64,000 nucleotides of DNA from Agromyces luteolus (GCF_009729855.1 NZ_WODA01000025.1:310001-374000); one strand, 5' to 3'. Counted from the stretch's first letter, positions 16,587 to 29,300 are shown. Made by a program: numbers and translations. Notes: a model not told the origin generated them from the letters alone.

Positions 16587-18104
16587 CTAGCTGTCGGCGG
16601 CCGCCCGTTCGAGCACGAGCTCGCGCACGCGCGCCGCGTCGGCCTTGCCCTGCATGGCCTTCATGACCGCGCCGATCACGGCGCCGGCGGCCTGGACCTT
16701 GCCGTCGCGGATCTTCGCGAGCACATCGGGCTGCGCGGCGAGCGCCTCGTCGATCGCGGCGATCAGCGCGCCGTCGTCGGAGACGACCGCGAGGCCGCGG
16801 GCGTCGACGATCTCGCGCGGCGAGCCTTCGCCGGCGATGACGCCCTCGAGCACCTGGCGGGCGAGGCGATCGGTGAGGGTGCCCTCGTCGACGAGCGCCG
16901 CGAGCTCGGCGACGTGCGCCGGCTCGGCGAGGCCCGCGGCATCCGCGCCCTGCGCGTTCGCGATGCGGGTGAGCTCGCCCGTCCACCACTTGCGGGCGGC
17001 GGCCGGCGTCGCACCGGCCTCGACGGTGGCGGCGACCTCGTTCAGCAGCCCGCCGTTGGCGACGTCCTGGAACTCGAGGTCGGTGAAGCCCCACTCGGCC
17101 TTCAGCCGACGACGACGCGCGGCCGGCGGCTCGGGCAGCGCCGCACGGAGCTCCTCGATGACGGCCGGGTCGGGCTCGACCGGCAGCAGGTCGGGCTCGG
17201 GGAAGTAGCGGTAGTCGTCGGCGTCGGACTTCGGACGACCCGGGCTCGTCGTCCCGGTGTCCTCGTGCCAGTGCCGCGTCTCCTGCGTGATGGTGCCGCC
17301 GTCGGCGAGGATCGCCGCCTGGCGCTGGATCTCGTGGCGCACCGCGCGCTCGACCGAGCGCATCGAGTTGACGTTCTTCGTCTCGGTGCGCGTGCCGAAC
17401 TTCTCCTGGCCCTTCGGGCGCAGCGAGACGTTCGCGTCGCAGCGGAGGTTGCCGCGCTCCATGCGCGCCTCGGAGATGCCGAGCGAGAGCACGATGTCGC
17501 GGATCGTCGCCACGTACGCGCGGGCGAGCGCCGGAGCATCCGCCCCGGCCCCAACGATCGGCTTCGTCACGATCTCGACGAGCGGAACGCCCGCGCGGTT
17601 GTAGTCGACGAGCGAGTACTCGGCACCGTGGATGCGGCCCGTCGAGCCCACGTGCGTGAGCTTCCCGGCGTCCTCCTCCATGTGCGCGCGCTCGATCGCG
17701 ACCTCGAAGGTGCGCCCGTTCTCGAGCTCGACCTCGACCGTGCCCTCGAAGGCGATCGGCTCGTCGTACTGCGAGATCTGGTAGTTCTTGCCGAGGTCGG
17801 GGTAGAAGTAGTTCTTCCGCGCGAAGCGGCTCGACGGCGCGATCCCGCAGCCCAGGGCGAGCCCGAGCGAGATCGAGTAGCGCACCGCGGTGCCGTTGAC
17901 GGCCGGGAGCGACCCCGGCAAGCCCATGTCGACGGGCGCGACGAGCGTGTTCGGCTCCGCGCCGTGGAACTCGTCGTTCGCCGGGTTCGGCGCCGACGAG
18001 AACATCTTCGTCCTCGTGTTGAGCTCGACGTGCACCTCGAGGCCGATCACCGGATCGAAGCGTTCGAGTGCCTCGTCGAAGTCCATCAGTGCCGCGCGTG
18101 CCAT
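16587..18104 (-). CDS. gatB: Asp-tRNA(Asn)/Glu-tRNA(Gln) amidotransferase subunit B
   Basis: GatB (505 residues) phosphorylates the misacylated Glu-tRNA(Gln) or Asp-tRNA(Asn) and passes it ammonia from GatA. Family motifs: [62 protein letters not shown] [12 protein letters not shown], and the YqeY-like helical tail ([26 protein letters not shown]). ATG 18104 overlaps the gatA stop by 1 nt (TGATG), so the two are coupled. Confidence 0.97.
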   Translation of the reverse strand: MARAALMDFDEALERFDPVIGLEVHVELNTRTKMFSSAPNPANDEFHGAEPNTLVAPVDMGLPGSLPAVNGTAVRYSISLGLALGCGIAPSSRFARKNYFYPDLGKNYQISQYDEPIAFEGTVEVELENGRTFEVAIERAHMEEDAGKLTHVGSTGRIHGAEYSLVDYNRAGVPLVEIVTKPIVGAGADAPALARAYVATIRDIVLSLGISEARMERGNLRCDANVSLRPKGQEKFGTRTETKNVNSMRSVERAVRHEIQRQAAILADGGTITQETRHWHEDTGTTSPGRPKSDADDYRYFPEPDLLPVEPDPAVIEELRAALPEPPAARRRRLKAEWGFTDLEFQDVANGGLLNEVAATVEAGATPAAARKWWTGELTRIANAQGADAAGLAEPAHVAELAALVDEGTLTDRLARQVLEGVIAGEGSPREIVDARGLAVVSDDGALIAAIDEALAAQPDVLAKIRDGKVQAAGAVIGAVMKAMQGKADAARVRELVLERAAADS

Positions 18105-19633
18105 CAGACCACGCCCTCCTCGGTCGCCATGAGTTCGTGGGTGGACAGGTCGGGCGCCTGCGCGAGCAGCGGGCCGCCCCAGCGGTCGACGAGGAGCGCC
18201 TCGAGCGCACCGCCGACGTTGTACAGGCGCGCGTCCTCGCGAGCCGGCGCGAGGAACTGGATGCCGACCGGCAGGCCGTCCTCCGGCGCGAGGCCCGCGG
18301 GCACCGAGATGCCGGGCACGCCCGCGAGGTTCGCGGGGATCGTGGCGACGTCGTTCAGGTACATCGACAGCGGGTCGTGCAGCTTCTCGCCGAGCTTGAA
18401 CGCCGTGGTCGGCGCCGTCGGCGTCGCGAGCACGTCGACCTTCGCGAACGCGGCGTCGAAGTCCTGCTGCACGAGCGTGCGCACCTTCTGGGCGCTGCCG
18501 TAGTAGGCGTCGTAGTAGCCGGCCGACAGGGCGTAGGTGCCGAGGATGATGCGGCGCTTGACCTCGGGGCCGAAGCCCGCCTCGCGCGTGGCCGCCATGA
18601 CCTCCTCGACCGTTCCGCCGCCCTCGGGGACGACGCGGAGGCCGAAGCGCACCGAGTCGAACTTCGCGAGGTTGGACGACGCCTCGGCGGGCAGGATCAG
18701 GTAGTACGCGGCGATCGCGTACTCGAAGTTCGGCGCGCTCACCTCGACGATCTCCGCGCCGTTCGCCGCGAGCAGCTCGAGCGACTCGTGGAAGCGCTGG
18801 CGGACGCCCGCCTGGAAGCCGTCGGAGTCGAGCTCCTTGACGACGCCGATGCGGAGGCCCGAGACATCCGCCCGCCGCACCGCCTCGGCCATCGACGGCC
18901 ACGCGTCGGGGATCGAGGTCTGGTCGTGCGGGTCGTGCCCGGCGATGACGTCGTGCAGCAGCGCCGCGTCGAGCACCGTGCGGCTCACGGGGCCGACCTG
19001 GTCGAGCGAGGACGCGAGGGCGATCGAGCCGTACCGGCTGACGCCGCCGTAGGTGGGCTTGGTGCCGACGGTGCCCGTGACGTGCGCGGGCTGGCGGATC
19101 GAGCCGCCCGTGTCGCTGCCGAGCGCGAGCGGCGCCTCGAAGGCCGCGACGGCCGCGGCCGAGCCGCCACCGGAGCCGCCGGGGATGCGGTCGAGGTCCC
19201 ACGGGTTGTGGGTGGGGCCGTAGGCCGAGTGCTCGGTCGACGAGCCCATGGCGAACTCGTCCATGTTGGTCTTGCCGAGCGGGACCATGCCGGCCTCGCG
19301 GACCTTGCGCACCGGGGTGGCGTCGTAGGGCGGGATCCAGCCCTCGAGGATGCGCGAGCCCGACGTCGACGGCATGCCCTCGGTGACGAGCACGTCCTTC
19401 ACGGCGATCGGCACGCCCGCGAGGGGACCGAGCGCCTCGCCGGCCGCGCGACGGCGATCGACGTCGGCGGCGGTCTCGAGTGCCTGGGCGTTCACGTGGA
19501 GGAACGCGTGCACCGCGCCGTCGACGGCGGCGATGCGGTCGAGGTGGGCCTTGGTCGCCTCGACCGACGAGACCTCGCCGGAGGCGAGCTTCGCGGCGAG
19601 GTCGGCGGCGCTCAGCCGGATCAGGTCGCTCAC
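18104..19633 (-). CDS. gatA: Asp-tRNA(Asn)/Glu-tRNA(Gln) amidotransferase subunit A
   Basis: GatA (509 residues) is the glutaminase of the amidosome, from the amidase-signature family. The Ser-cisSer-Lys triad is visible: K79 in PIAVKD, S154 in GGSGGGS and S178 in DTGGSIR. GTG/ATG choice: the chain begins [16 protein letters not shown], with 4-nt overlap to the gatC stop. Part of gatC-gatA-gatB. Confidence 0.97.
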   Translation of the reverse strand: MSDLIRLSAADLAAKLASGEVSSVEATKAHLDRIAAVDGAVHAFLHVNAQALETAADVDRRRAAGEALGPLAGVPIAVKDVLVTEGMPSTSGSRILEGWIPPYDATPVRKVREAGMVPLGKTNMDEFAMGSSTEHSAYGPTHNPWDLDRIPGGSGGGSAAAVAAFEAPLALGSDTGGSIRQPAHVTGTVGTKPTYGGVSRYGSIALASSLDQVGPVSRTVLDAALLHDVIAGHDPHDQTSIPDAWPSMAEAVRRADVSGLRIGVVKELDSDGFQAGVRQRFHESLELLAANGAEIVEVSAPNFEYAIAAYYLILPAEASSNLAKFDSVRFGLRVVPEGGGTVEEVMAATREAGFGPEVKRRIILGTYALSAGYYDAYYGSAQKVRTLVQQDFDAAFAKVDVLATPTAPTTAFKLGEKLHDPLSMYLNDVATIPANLAGVPGISVPAGLAPEDGLPVGIQFLAPAREDARLYNVGGALEALLVDRWGGPLLAQAPDLSTHELMATEEGVV

Positions 19634-19929
19634 TGCTCCTCCCCCAGGATCGCCGAGACCACGAAGCGCGTGCCGTCGTGCTCCGGGGCGCCCGAGAGCG
19701 CCTCCTCGACGCTCAGCACGTCGGCCGGCACGTCCTCGCGAAGCGGGTTGTGCAGCGGGATCGGGTGGCTGGTCGGCACCACGTCGGGCGTGGCCACCTC
19801 GCTCACCTTCTCGACCGCCTGCATGATCTGGCCGAGCTCCGTCGTGAGGTGCTCGATCTCTTCCTCCGTGAGCGCGATGCGTGCGAGGTTCGCGAGATGC
19901 GCGACCTGCTCGGCGCTGATTTCAGACAT
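19630..19929 (-). CDS. gatC: Asp-tRNA(Asn)/Glu-tRNA(Gln) amidotransferase subunit C
   Basis: A 99-residue small subunit that stabilises the GatA-GatB interface. Typical start [21 protein letters not shown] and the conserved [14 protein letters not shown] block. It is the first gene of the operon; a TAGGAT -10-like box lies near 19970 and the ATG is preceded by ACGGAGCAGC. Confidence 0.95.
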   Translation of the reverse strand: MSEISAEQVAHLANLARIALTEEEIEHLTTELGQIMQAVEKVSEVATPDVVPTSHPIPLHNPLREDVPADVLSVEEALSGAPEHDGTRFVVSAILGEEQ

Positions 19930-19965
19930 GCTGCTCCGTCGTCCGGGAATGGGGATGCAGCAATC

Positions 19966-21741
19966 CTACCGAGGCGTGCCGAACAGGCCGACGCCGTACT
20001 TCTGCAGCAGCTCGTACGCCTCGCCGTACGTCGTCGGCTCGGGTTCGCCGTCGCCGTACTTCGCGATGAGGAGGCCGAGGAGCCCCTTCGCGGGCGGGCT
20101 GAGCGGGGCGGTGCGGTGCGCGTCGCCGGGGTGGAGCGGTTCGGCCTCGGGGTTCGGCGGCGTGTACTGCGGCGTGGTGGCCGGCCAGGTGAGCGGATGC
20201 CTCGGCGCGTCGAGCGTCACGGCGTTCCGGATGGTGGGCGCGCCGTCGTCCCGGTCGGTGAGCGGGTCGAGCCCGTGGGCCGCGCACAGCGTGGCGATGA
20301 CCGAGCCGTGGTGCATGGGGTCGTGGATGACGGTGCCCTCGGCCGTGTACGCCGAGATCGCGATGGCGGGGACGCGGCATCCGAGCCGGTCGAACGTGAA
20401 GCCCATCTCGCCGGCGCCGTCGCTCGCGCCCGGCGGCGTGGCGCCGGGCGGCGGCACGTGGTCGTACGTGCCGCCGTGCTCGTCGAAGGTCACGAGGAGC
20501 ATGGTGTTCATCGCGTTGGAGCCGGAGTCGGCCGCGCTCTCGCGGATCGCGGAGTAGATCGAGTGCAGGAGGGCCTCTCCCGCCCGGACGTCGGAGATCG
20601 CGCCGTCCGTCACCTCGTCGCCGTCGACGTCGGACTCGCGCAGCCGCCCGACCGGCGGGTGGAAGTCGTTGTGGTCGAAGATCATGCGCGGTTCGACGAA
20701 GCTGTACGGCGCCAGCTCGCCGTCTGCGACGTCGCTCCAGAACTGCGACATCGGCGCGAAGTGGGCGGTGCGCCAGAACTCCTCGAGCGCGGGCGCGTGG
20801 ATGATCCCCGTCATCGAGACGAGTTGCAGGTCGTCGAAGTAGATCCGCCAGTCGATGCCCGCGTCGTCGAGCCGGTTGAAGATCGTGGGGCTCGCGTCGG
20901 CGTCGAGCCACTTGCGGTAGCCGCCGTCGCCCCGGTTGGTCACGAATCCGTGCGAGGTCGACGCGTGGAAGAACGACCGATTGCAGAAGGTCTGCGACGG
21001 CACCGCGCAGTGCCAGGCGTCGTAGACCGCGAACCCCTTCGCGAGCGTGGAGAGCACGGGCAGCATCTCGGGCGAGAACGAGCCCATGATCTGCCGGATG
21101 TCGCGGTCCTCCGGGTCGCGACGACGATGCTCGACGTGGTCGGCGTAGTCGATCACGAAGCCGTCCATGCCCGGCGTCGCGCCGGCATCCGGCGCATTGA
21201 ACGGTGCGCTCATGTCGTCGACCTCCGCGGTCGCGTTCGAGGCGGGACGGATGGTGCCGAAGAGCTGCGTGTTGACGTGGGGGTACTCCTCGCCCGGGTC
21301 GGGGTCGGGGCGCCGCATGATGGAGTCGGTCGGGCCGTCGTAGACGTGCGCGGGGATCTGCTCGCCGTCGGCGGTCGCATTCGCGAACTCGCCGAACGCG
21401 AGGCCGTCGTAGGTCACGCCGTCCGGAAGGTCGCCGGTGTCGTAGAGCCAGCCGAGGAGGTTGTCGAACGACCGGTTCTCGCCCATCACGACGACGAGGT
21501 GGTCGAAGCCGGGCTTCGATCGGATGGGCGGCGGGGGCGGCAACGCGGCGACCCCGGCCGCTCCCTGCTCGACTCCGGCCGAGTGCCCGGCCGAGGCGGC
21601 GATCGCGGCGGCTCCGCCGCCCGCGACGATCGCGCTCGCCCCCGCCACGCCGCCGTAGCGCAGGAAGTCGCGGCGCGTGGTGCCCGGGGCGCCCTCCGGG
21701 CGCGCGGCCTCGGGCGACTCGTCGTGCTCCTCGGCCTGCAT
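19966..21741 (-). CDS. Tat-exported phosphoesterase (phospholipase C / acid phosphatase family)
   Basis: A 591-residue protein of the bacterial phosphoesterase family (non-haemolytic phospholipase C and AcpA-like). The twin-Arg signal TTRRDFLRYG is at about residues 21-30, followed by a hydrophobic segment, so a folded protein is exported by Tat. The metal/nucleophile block FDHLVVVMGENRSFDNLLGW, the central FVEPRMIFDHNDFHPP and the C-terminal LLVTFDEHGGTYDHVPPP are characteristic. Substrate (phospholipid or phosphomonoester) cannot be told. It lies between gatC and ligA in its own transcription unit or as a ligA read-through. Confidence 0.88.
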   Translation of the reverse strand: MQAEEHDESPEAARPEGAPGTTRRDFLRYGGVAGASAIVAGGGAAAIAASAGHSAGVEQGAAGVAALPPPPPIRSKPGFDHLVVVMGENRSFDNLLGWLYDTGDLPDGVTYDGLAFGEFANATADGEQIPAHVYDGPTDSIMRRPDPDPGEEYPHVNTQLFGTIRPASNATAEVDDMSAPFNAPDAGATPGMDGFVIDYADHVEHRRRDPEDRDIRQIMGSFSPEMLPVLSTLAKGFAVYDAWHCAVPSQTFCNRSFFHASTSHGFVTNRGDGGYRKWLDADASPTIFNRLDDAGIDWRIYFDDLQLVSMTGIIHAPALEEFWRTAHFAPMSQFWSDVADGELAPYSFVEPRMIFDHNDFHPPVGRLRESDVDGDEVTDGAISDVRAGEALLHSIYSAIRESAADSGSNAMNTMLLVTFDEHGGTYDHVPPPGATPPGASDGAGEMGFTFDRLGCRVPAIAISAYTAEGTVIHDPMHHGSVIATLCAAHGLDPLTDRDDGAPTIRNAVTLDAPRHPLTWPATTPQYTPPNPEAEPLHPGDAHRTAPLSPPAKGLLGLLIAKYGDGEPEPTTYGEAYELLQKYGVGLFGTPR

Positions 21742-21754
21742 CCCCCGCCCCCTC

Positions 21755-24100
<2,346 letters not shown>

Positions 24101-24149
24101 GGAGCCTCCACCGACGTCGGAGCGGAGGTCGGCGCGCGGCGCGACGGCC

Positions 24150-24177
24150 GGTGCGCGGTGCGCGGTGCGCGGTGCCC
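24150..24177. repeat. Heptamer tandem repeat (GGTGCGC) between ligA and the next gene
   Basis: Three perfect GGTGCGC units plus a degenerate fourth sit in the 158-bp gap 24089-24246, which holds no supported gene. Confidence 0.7.
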
Positions 24178-24246
24178 ATCGCCCGGGAACGCGGATCGGG
24201 ACGCGCGGATCCCCGCGCGCCCCGACCGTCGTCGACGCCCTGCCGG

Positions 24247-25056
24247 CTACGCGCCGAACCCGGCGGCGTCGACCTTGCGGTGGTAGCGGGTGCCCGCCTT
24301 GCCGCCGAGGATCGCGCCGCCGAGCGTGACGACGACGAGGAGCAGCAGGGTGACGATGCCCGCCACCGTCAACTCGCCCTCGTTGACGGGGATGCGCGGG
24401 AAGGTGTTGAGCGTGGCGAGCACGTCGTAGCGCGTGCCCGCGAGCGCCGCGATCGCCGCGCCGACGACCGCCATGACGATCGCCCACAGCCAGACCGCGA
24501 CGCCCTGCTTCAGCCCGTTGAAGCGCGCCATCCGCCCGGCCACGTAGCCGCCCGCGAAATACGCGACGAACAGCACGACGAGCAGGGCGATCGCCCCGAT
24601 CACGCCGATCGTCTGCGGGTCCTCCGCGACCGCCTCGTCGACCGCGGCCCCGACGTCGCCGAGTCCGAGCGCGGCACCGGTGCCCGCGAGGAGCGCGGTG
24701 AGCAGTGCGCCCAGCCCGAGCGCGGTGAGCCAGCCGAAGAACGCGGCGCCGAACTTGATGCCGCCGAACCGCTCGCGCTCGCGGTCGATGACCGCGGCCC
24801 GCACCGCGGGATCGGCGACGAGCCGGTCGTCGCGCACCGCGTGCCGGTCGGCCGGGCCGCGGTCGGATTCCGCGGCCCGCTCGTCGAGGGTGCGATCGTG
24901 GGCGGCGGTGCGGCCGTCGGCCCGATCGGATGCCGCGACCTCGCGATCGTCGCGGATGCCGTCGCCGTCCGCGTCGACCGGCCGGTCCGTGCGCGTCGCT
25001 CCCGTGCGCGGATCGCGGTCCGGATCCGATCCGGGGCGGTTGGTGGAGGTACTCAT
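24247..25056 (-). CDS. Membrane protein of unknown function (paralogue 1 of tandem pair)
   Basis: A 269-residue protein. The first 100 residues are charged and disordered (many D and R), followed by about four hydrophobic helices. A conserved motif AYFAGGYVAGRMARFNG is followed by QGVAVWLWAI and then a C-terminal GAILGGKAGTRYHRKVD. The next gene (25249-25989) shares this motif and layout, so the two are tandem paralogues. I do not recognise a named family. ATG 25054-25056 is preceded by AGAGGGGACC; a TATGGT -10 lies near 25119. Confidence 0.8.
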   Translation of the reverse strand: MSTSTNRPGSDPDRDPRTGATRTDRPVDADGDGIRDDREVAASDRADGRTAAHDRTLDERAAESDRGPADRHAVRDDRLVADPAVRAAVIDRERERFGGIKFGAAFFGWLTALGLGALLTALLAGTGAALGLGDVGAAVDEAVAEDPQTIGVIGAIALLVVLFVAYFAGGYVAGRMARFNGLKQGVAVWLWAIVMAVVGAAIAALAGTRYDVLATLNTFPRIPVNEGELTVAGIVTLLLLVVVTLGGAILGGKAGTRYHRKVDAAGFGA

Positions 25057-25248
25057 GTCGTGGTCCCCTCTCGTCGTCGTCGCCGCAGGAGGATGCCCCG
25101 TCGGCGCGCCTGAGACCATACGCGGCACTCGCGCGACGCGCGCAGGCCTTGACAAAGCGCGCGATGGCGCACTCGGCACGTGCAGTGAACGTTCAGCGGG
25201 CGCTCAGGCGTCGACGGCTCCCTGCGTGCGGGACCGATCCCCGCCCGC

Positions 25249-25989
25249 TCACCACCCGGCCGACGCCGGACGTCCGGCCGAGTCGTCCGACCCGACGCGG
25301 TCGACGCGCCGGTGGAACCGGACTCCGACGACCCCGCCCAGCACGGCGCCGCCGAGCGTGATCGCGGCGACCGAGGCCGCGGCGACGACGCCCACGACCA
25401 CGAGGGCGTCCGGCGGCACGGGGAGGCTCGGGAGCGCCGCCATGGCACGCGCGAGGAGATCGTACCGGTCGTCGAGCAGCACGACGCCGATGGCCGCGGC
25501 GATGGCGATCGCGATCGCCCACACCCAGACGGCGAGGCCCTGCGCGACGCCGCTGAAGCGCGCCATCCGTCCCGCCACGTACCCGCCGCAGTACGAGGCG
25601 GCGAGCACGATCGCGAGCAGGACGCCGACGACGACCCAACCGACCGTGGTCGGGTCGAGCGGACCGATCCCGCCCGTTCCCCACGGATCGGGGATCACGC
25701 CGACGCCGAGCAGCGCGTCTGCGAGCACCAGGGCACCGACGAGCCCGGAGCCCGTCGCGACGGCGACCAGCACGCCGAAGAAGCCCGCGCCGACCTTCGG
25801 CCCGCCGAACTCCTCGGCCTGGCGCTCGGCGATCTCCTCCCGGGTGGGCGGCCGCTCGACGAGGCCGTCGAACCCGTCGGGGCCGGCGTCGATGACCGCC
25901 GTCGATCCCGTGGTCGGCGGCGGGTCGAGGTTGCGGAACGGGTCTGCGACGTCGTTCGCCGCGTCGGCGGGGTACAGCGGATAGGTCAC
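25249..25989 (-). CDS. Membrane protein of unknown function (paralogue 2 of tandem pair)
   Basis: A 246-residue protein with a shorter disordered N-terminus and about four hydrophobic helices. It shares with its neighbour the block CGGYVAGRMARFSG, the QGLAVWVWAIA helix and the end GAVLGGVVGVRFHRRVD. GTG 25987-25989 is preceded by GAGGAG at 7 nt. The separate promoters and conserved order suggest duplication followed by divergence. Function unknown. Confidence 0.8.
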   Translation of the reverse strand: MTYPLYPADAANDVADPFRNLDPPPTTGSTAVIDAGPDGFDGLVERPPTREEIAERQAEEFGGPKVGAGFFGVLVAVATGSGLVGALVLADALLGVGVIPDPWGTGGIGPLDPTTVGWVVVGVLLAIVLAASYCGGYVAGRMARFSGVAQGLAVWVWAIAIAIAAAIGVVLLDDRYDLLARAMAALPSLPVPPDALVVVGVVAAASVAAITLGGAVLGGVVGVRFHRRVDRVGSDDSAGRPASAGW

Positions 25990-26077
25990 GGCAACTCCTC
26001 ACGGCACGTCGCCGGGGGATGCGACGCCACCGAGCCGACCCTACGCGATTCGTCCCCCGAATGGGGTACAGATTCCG

Positions 26078-27217
26078 TCAGGCGTCGACCGGGACCGCGC
26101 TCACAGTGCGGTCGATCGTGCACTGGCCGAGCACGCGCGTGCCGACGTACACGACGGCGGTCTGGCCCGGCGCGACGCCGTCGAGGGGCGACGCGGGCGT
26201 GATCACGAGCTCGGCGGCGCCGGCGGCATCCGTCGCGACCTTCGCGACCGCCGGGACCGGGTCGGCGTGCGCCCTGATCTGCACCTCGCAGTGGAAGTCG
26301 TCGCCGTCGGCGGCGACGAGACCGGATGCCACCGGGTCGGCGCCCGCCCACGAGTATCGCGATCCCGCGATGAGCCCGACCGCGAGCGCCTCCTTCGGGC
26401 CCACGACCACCGTGCGCTCCTTCGGGCGCACCTCCAGCACGAACCGCGGCTTGCCGTCGGCCGCGGGCGTGCCGAGCCGGAGCCCGCGCCGCTGGCCGAC
26501 CGTGTAGGCGTGCGCACCCTCGTGCGCGCCGACGACGGCACCGGAGCGGTCGACGATGTCGCCCGGCGCGGTGCCGACCTTCTCGGCGAGCCAGCCCTTC
26601 GTATCGCCGTCGGAGATGAAGCAGATGTCGTACGAGTCGGGCTTCTGCGCGACCGACAGGCCGCGGCGCGCGGCCTCCTCGCGCACGAGCTGCTTCGACG
26701 GCGTGTCGCCGAGCGGGAAGTACGCGTGCGCGAGCTGCTCGGCGGTGAGGACGCCGAGCACGTAGCTCTGGTCCTTCGCCTCCGCGCTCGCGCGGTGGAG
26801 CTCGCGGCGGCCCGCGGCATCCGTCGTGATCTTCGCGTAGTGGCCCGTGGCCACGGCGTCGAAGCCGAGCGCGAGCGCCTTCTCGAGGAGCGCGGCGAAC
26901 TTGATGCGCTCGTTGCAGCGCATGCACGGGTTCGGCGTGCGGCCCGCAGCGTACTCGGCGATGAAGTCGTCGACGACGTCGGCCTTGAAGCGCTCGGAGA
27001 AGTCCCACACGTAGTACGGGATGCCGAGGACGTTCGCGGCGCGCTGGGCGTCCATCGAGTCCTCGATCGTGCAGCAGCCGCGGCTGCCGGTGCGGAGCGT
27101 GCCCGGCATGCGGCTGAGCGCGAGGTGCACGCCGACGACGTCGTGCCCGGCCTCGACGGCGCGCGCGGCCGCGACGGCGCTGTCGACGCCGCCGCTCATC
27201 GCTGCCAGGACTCGCAT
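26078..27217 (-). CDS. mnmA: tRNA-specific 2-thiouridylase MnmA
   Basis: MnmA (379 residues) thiolates U34 of tRNA Lys, Glu and Gln using sulfur from a cysteine desulfurase. The ATP P-loop SGGVDSA is at residues 8-14. Catalytic Cys residues are in [12 protein letters not shown] and YDICFIS. The GHYAKI block and C-terminal beta domain are present. ATG 27215-27217 lies 7 nt after TAGACT (leaderless). The cysteine desulfurase gene 0.8 kb away is the likely sulfur donor. Confidence 0.96.
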   Translation of the reverse strand: MRVLAAMSGGVDSAVAAARAVEAGHDVVGVHLALSRMPGTLRTGSRGCCTIEDSMDAQRAANVLGIPYYVWDFSERFKADVVDDFIAEYAAGRTPNPCMRCNERIKFAALLEKALALGFDAVATGHYAKITTDAAGRRELHRASAEAKDQSYVLGVLTAEQLAHAYFPLGDTPSKQLVREEAARRGLSVAQKPDSYDICFISDGDTKGWLAEKVGTAPGDIVDRSGAVVGAHEGAHAYTVGQRRGLRLGTPAADGKPRFVLEVRPKERTVVVGPKEALAVGLIAGSRYSWAGADPVASGLVAADGDDFHCEVQIRAHADPVPAVAKVATDAAGAAELVITPASPLDGVAPGQTAVVYVGTRVLGQCTIDRTVSAVPVDA

Positions 27218-27284
27218 GCGTCCCAGTCTACGAACCCCCTCCTGAGCGGATGCCGCACCGCGTGCCGACCCATCGCCGCGACGA

Positions 27285-27290
27285 TAGCGT
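27285..27290 (+). promoter_or_regulatory. -10 box (TAGCGT) ahead of the leader ORF
   Basis: TAGCGT, a 6-nt spacer and ATG 27297 give the same leaderless geometry seen at many genes in this window. Confidence 0.5.
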
Positions 27291-27296
27291 TGGCGG

Positions 27297-27365
27297 ATGC
27301 AGGTGACTGACCACGGGCCGCCGGAACGCACCCTGCGTCGACCTCGTCCGCGGAGGGCCGGATGA
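27297..27365 (+). CDS. Possible 22-residue leaderless leader peptide
   Basis: ATG 27297 lies 6 nt after TAGCGT and opens a 22-codon frame whose second half is Arg/Pro-rich ([12 protein letters not shown]). Its TGA (27363-27365) overlaps the ATG (27362-27364) of the methyltransferase-like gene as ATGA. This layout suggests a coupled leader peptide. The frame is short, so chance is possible; the promoter spacing and the exact overlap are the support. Confidence 0.4.
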   Translation: MQVTDHGPPERTLRRPRPRRAG

Positions 27366-27985
27366 CTCCCGCGCCGTCGCCGTCGTGGGAGTCGTATCGG
27401 ACGTCGATCGGCGACCGATCGATGATGTTCGCGGCGATCGCCGAGACCTGGCATGTCGAGAACGCGCTGTATCCCGGCTCCTACCTCGACCTCTCGCCGT
27501 CCACGGCGATCCCGTCGGTCACCTATGTCGACACCGACCGCCGCGCCGCGCGCTACTTCGCCGATTCCGATTTCGTCCGCGCGGAGCTCGCCCGTGCGAT
27601 GAGGACGGAATCGGCGGCCCGGGTCGATTTCCTGCACGCCGACTACACCATGTCGCTTCCGCTCGCGGATGGCGCGTTCGATCTCCTCATCTCCCTCTAC
27701 GCAGGTCCGGTCTGGGAACACTGCCGGCGCCATCTCCGCGCGCACGGCCTGCTGCTCGCGAACACGAGCCATGGCGATGCCAGTCTCGCCGCGCTGGATC
27801 CCGACGTCGAGTTGGTCGCCGCCGTGCACCACCGCGGCGATCGATATCGCCTCGATGCTCGGAGTCTGGACGGGTACCTCGTTCCGAAGAAGCCGGCCGC
27901 GGCCGACCCCGATCTCATCCGCCGAACCGGCCGCGGCATCGCCTACACGCGCTCCGCGTTCGCGTATCTGTTCCGCCTTCGGTGA
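27362..27985 (+). CDS. Class I SAM-dependent methyltransferase-like protein
   Basis: A 207-residue protein with a Rossmann-like layout: a glycine-poor motif I region ([16 protein letters not shown]), the acidic end of strand 2 ([10 protein letters not shown]) and a [28 protein letters not shown] strand 4 region typical of methyltransferases. Motif I is atypical, so SAM binding is not certain. ATG 27362 has the RBS GGAGGG 4 nt upstream and overlaps the leader ORF stop. Third codon positions contain more A/T than in the neighbours, which may reflect later acquisition. Substrate unknown. Confidence 0.6.
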   Translation: MTPAPSPSWESYRTSIGDRSMMFAAIAETWHVENALYPGSYLDLSPSTAIPSVTYVDTDRRAARYFADSDFVRAELARAMRTESAARVDFLHADYTMSLPLADGAFDLLISLYAGPVWEHCRRHLRAHGLLLANTSHGDASLAALDPDVELVAAVHHRGDRYRLDARSLDGYLVPKKPAAADPDLIRRTGRGIAYTRSAFAYLFRLR

Positions 27986-28048
27986 CGTGGGCCGCGGCGG
28001 CGGAGCGCCTGTCGATCTCGGGTATCGCCGCGCTCGCGGTGCGGCAGC

Positions 28049-29284
28049 TCAGCGGTCGAAGCTCGTCACGCGGTCGGCCATGCCGGCGCGGGTCGCGCGG
28101 TCGACCGCGGCGGGCAGCGCCTCGAGCACGGCGTCGACGTCGGCGTCGGTGGTCGTGCGGCCGACGGTGATGCGCAGCGCGCCGCGCGCCTCCGGCTCGG
28201 TGCGGCCCATCGCGAGCAGCACGTGCGAGGGCTCGGGCACGCCCGCCTGGCACGCCGACCCGGTCGAGACCGCGACGCCCGCGGCATCCAGCAGGAACAG
28301 CAGCGAGTCGCCCTCGCACCCGGGGAAGGAGAAGTGCGCGTTGCCGGGCAGCCGCCCGGCGGGGTCGGGGTCGCCCGAGAGGCGCGCGTCGGGCACGGAT
28401 GCCGCGACCCCCGCCACGAGCCGGTCGCGGAGCCGCGACATCCGCTCGTCCTCCTCCGCGGCGCGCGCCGCCGTCGCCACGGCCGCCGCCGCGAACCCGG
28501 CGGCCGCCGCGACGTCCTGCGTGCCCGAGCGGATGCGTCGCTGCTGTCCGCCGCCGTGCAGGAGCGGCTCGATGCGCGTCGACCGGTCGAGCACGAGCGC
28601 GCCGATGCCGACCGGCCCGCCGATCTTGTGCGCCGACACGCTGATCGCCACGAGCCCGGCACCGGCGGGCGCCGCGGTCTCGCGACGGATCGCGTGCAGG
28701 TCGACGGGCACGTGCCCGTACGCGGCGATCGCGTCGACGTGCAGCGGCACGCTCGCGCGGGCGCACAGCTCGGCGACCTCGAGCACGGGCTCGATCGTGC
28801 CGACCTCGTTGTTCGCCCAGAGCATCGTGACGAGGGCGACGGATGCCGCGTCCCGCGCGAGCTCGGCGGCGAGCGCGTCGATCCGCAGCCGCCCGAGCCC
28901 GTCGAGCGGCAGCTCGACCACCTCGGCGCCGTCCATGCCCGCGAGCCACTCGACCGTGTCGAGCGTGGCGTGGTGCTCGCCGCCCGGCAGCAGGATGCGA
29001 CGAGCGGATGCCTCCGCACGTCGTCGCCAGAAGAGGCCCTTGATCGCGAGGTTCACGGCCTCGGTGCCGCTGCCGGTGAAGACGACCTCGATGGGGTCGG
29101 CGCCGAGCGTCGCGGCGACCTGCTCGCGGGACTCCTCGAGGAGCCGCTTCGCGTGCTGCCCGGCGCTGTGGATCGAGGCCGGGTTCCCGACGAGCCGCAG
29201 CGCATGCGTGATCGCGTCGATCGCCTCCGGCCGGAGCGGCGTCGTGGCGGCGTGGTCGAGGTAGACGGGGTCGGGGCGGGGCAT
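28049..29284 (-). CDS. Cysteine desulfurase (NifS/IscS family)
   Basis: A 411-residue PLP enzyme that takes sulfur from L-cysteine for tRNA thiolation and Fe-S assembly. Start YLDHAATTPLRPEAI, the HAT-like GGEHHATLDTVEWL, the PLP-Lys region SVSAHKIGGPVGIGAL and the mobile-loop Cys region (VSTGSACQAG) are all present. ATG 29282-29284 has GGAGG 6-7 nt upstream. An earlier in-frame ATG (29317) would place a palindromic operator inside the gene and is rejected. Probable partner of nearby mnmA. Confidence 0.94.
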   Translation of the reverse strand: MPRPDPVYLDHAATTPLRPEAIDAITHALRLVGNPASIHSAGQHAKRLLEESREQVAATLGADPIEVVFTGSGTEAVNLAIKGLFWRRRAEASARRILLPGGEHHATLDTVEWLAGMDGAEVVELPLDGLGRLRIDALAAELARDAASVALVTMLWANNEVGTIEPVLEVAELCARASVPLHVDAIAAYGHVPVDLHAIRRETAAPAGAGLVAISVSAHKIGGPVGIGALVLDRSTRIEPLLHGGGQQRRIRSGTQDVAAAAGFAAAAVATAARAAEEDERMSRLRDRLVAGVAASVPDARLSGDPDPAGRLPGNAHFSFPGCEGDSLLFLLDAAGVAVSTGSACQAGVPEPSHVLLAMGRTEPEARGALRITVGRTTTDADVDAVLEALPAAVDRATRAGMADRVTSFDR

Positions 29285-29300
29285 CGAGCACCTCCTGACC

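Noticed and set aside
25149..25154. A consensus TTGACA -35 between the two paralogous membrane genes
   Set aside because: No TAnnnT at 16-19 nt follows on that strand, and it points away from both genes.
27362..27985. Strong claim that the methyltransferase-like gene was horizontally acquired
   Set aside because: Its third positions are only moderately richer in A/T, and there are no flanking mobile elements or direct repeats.
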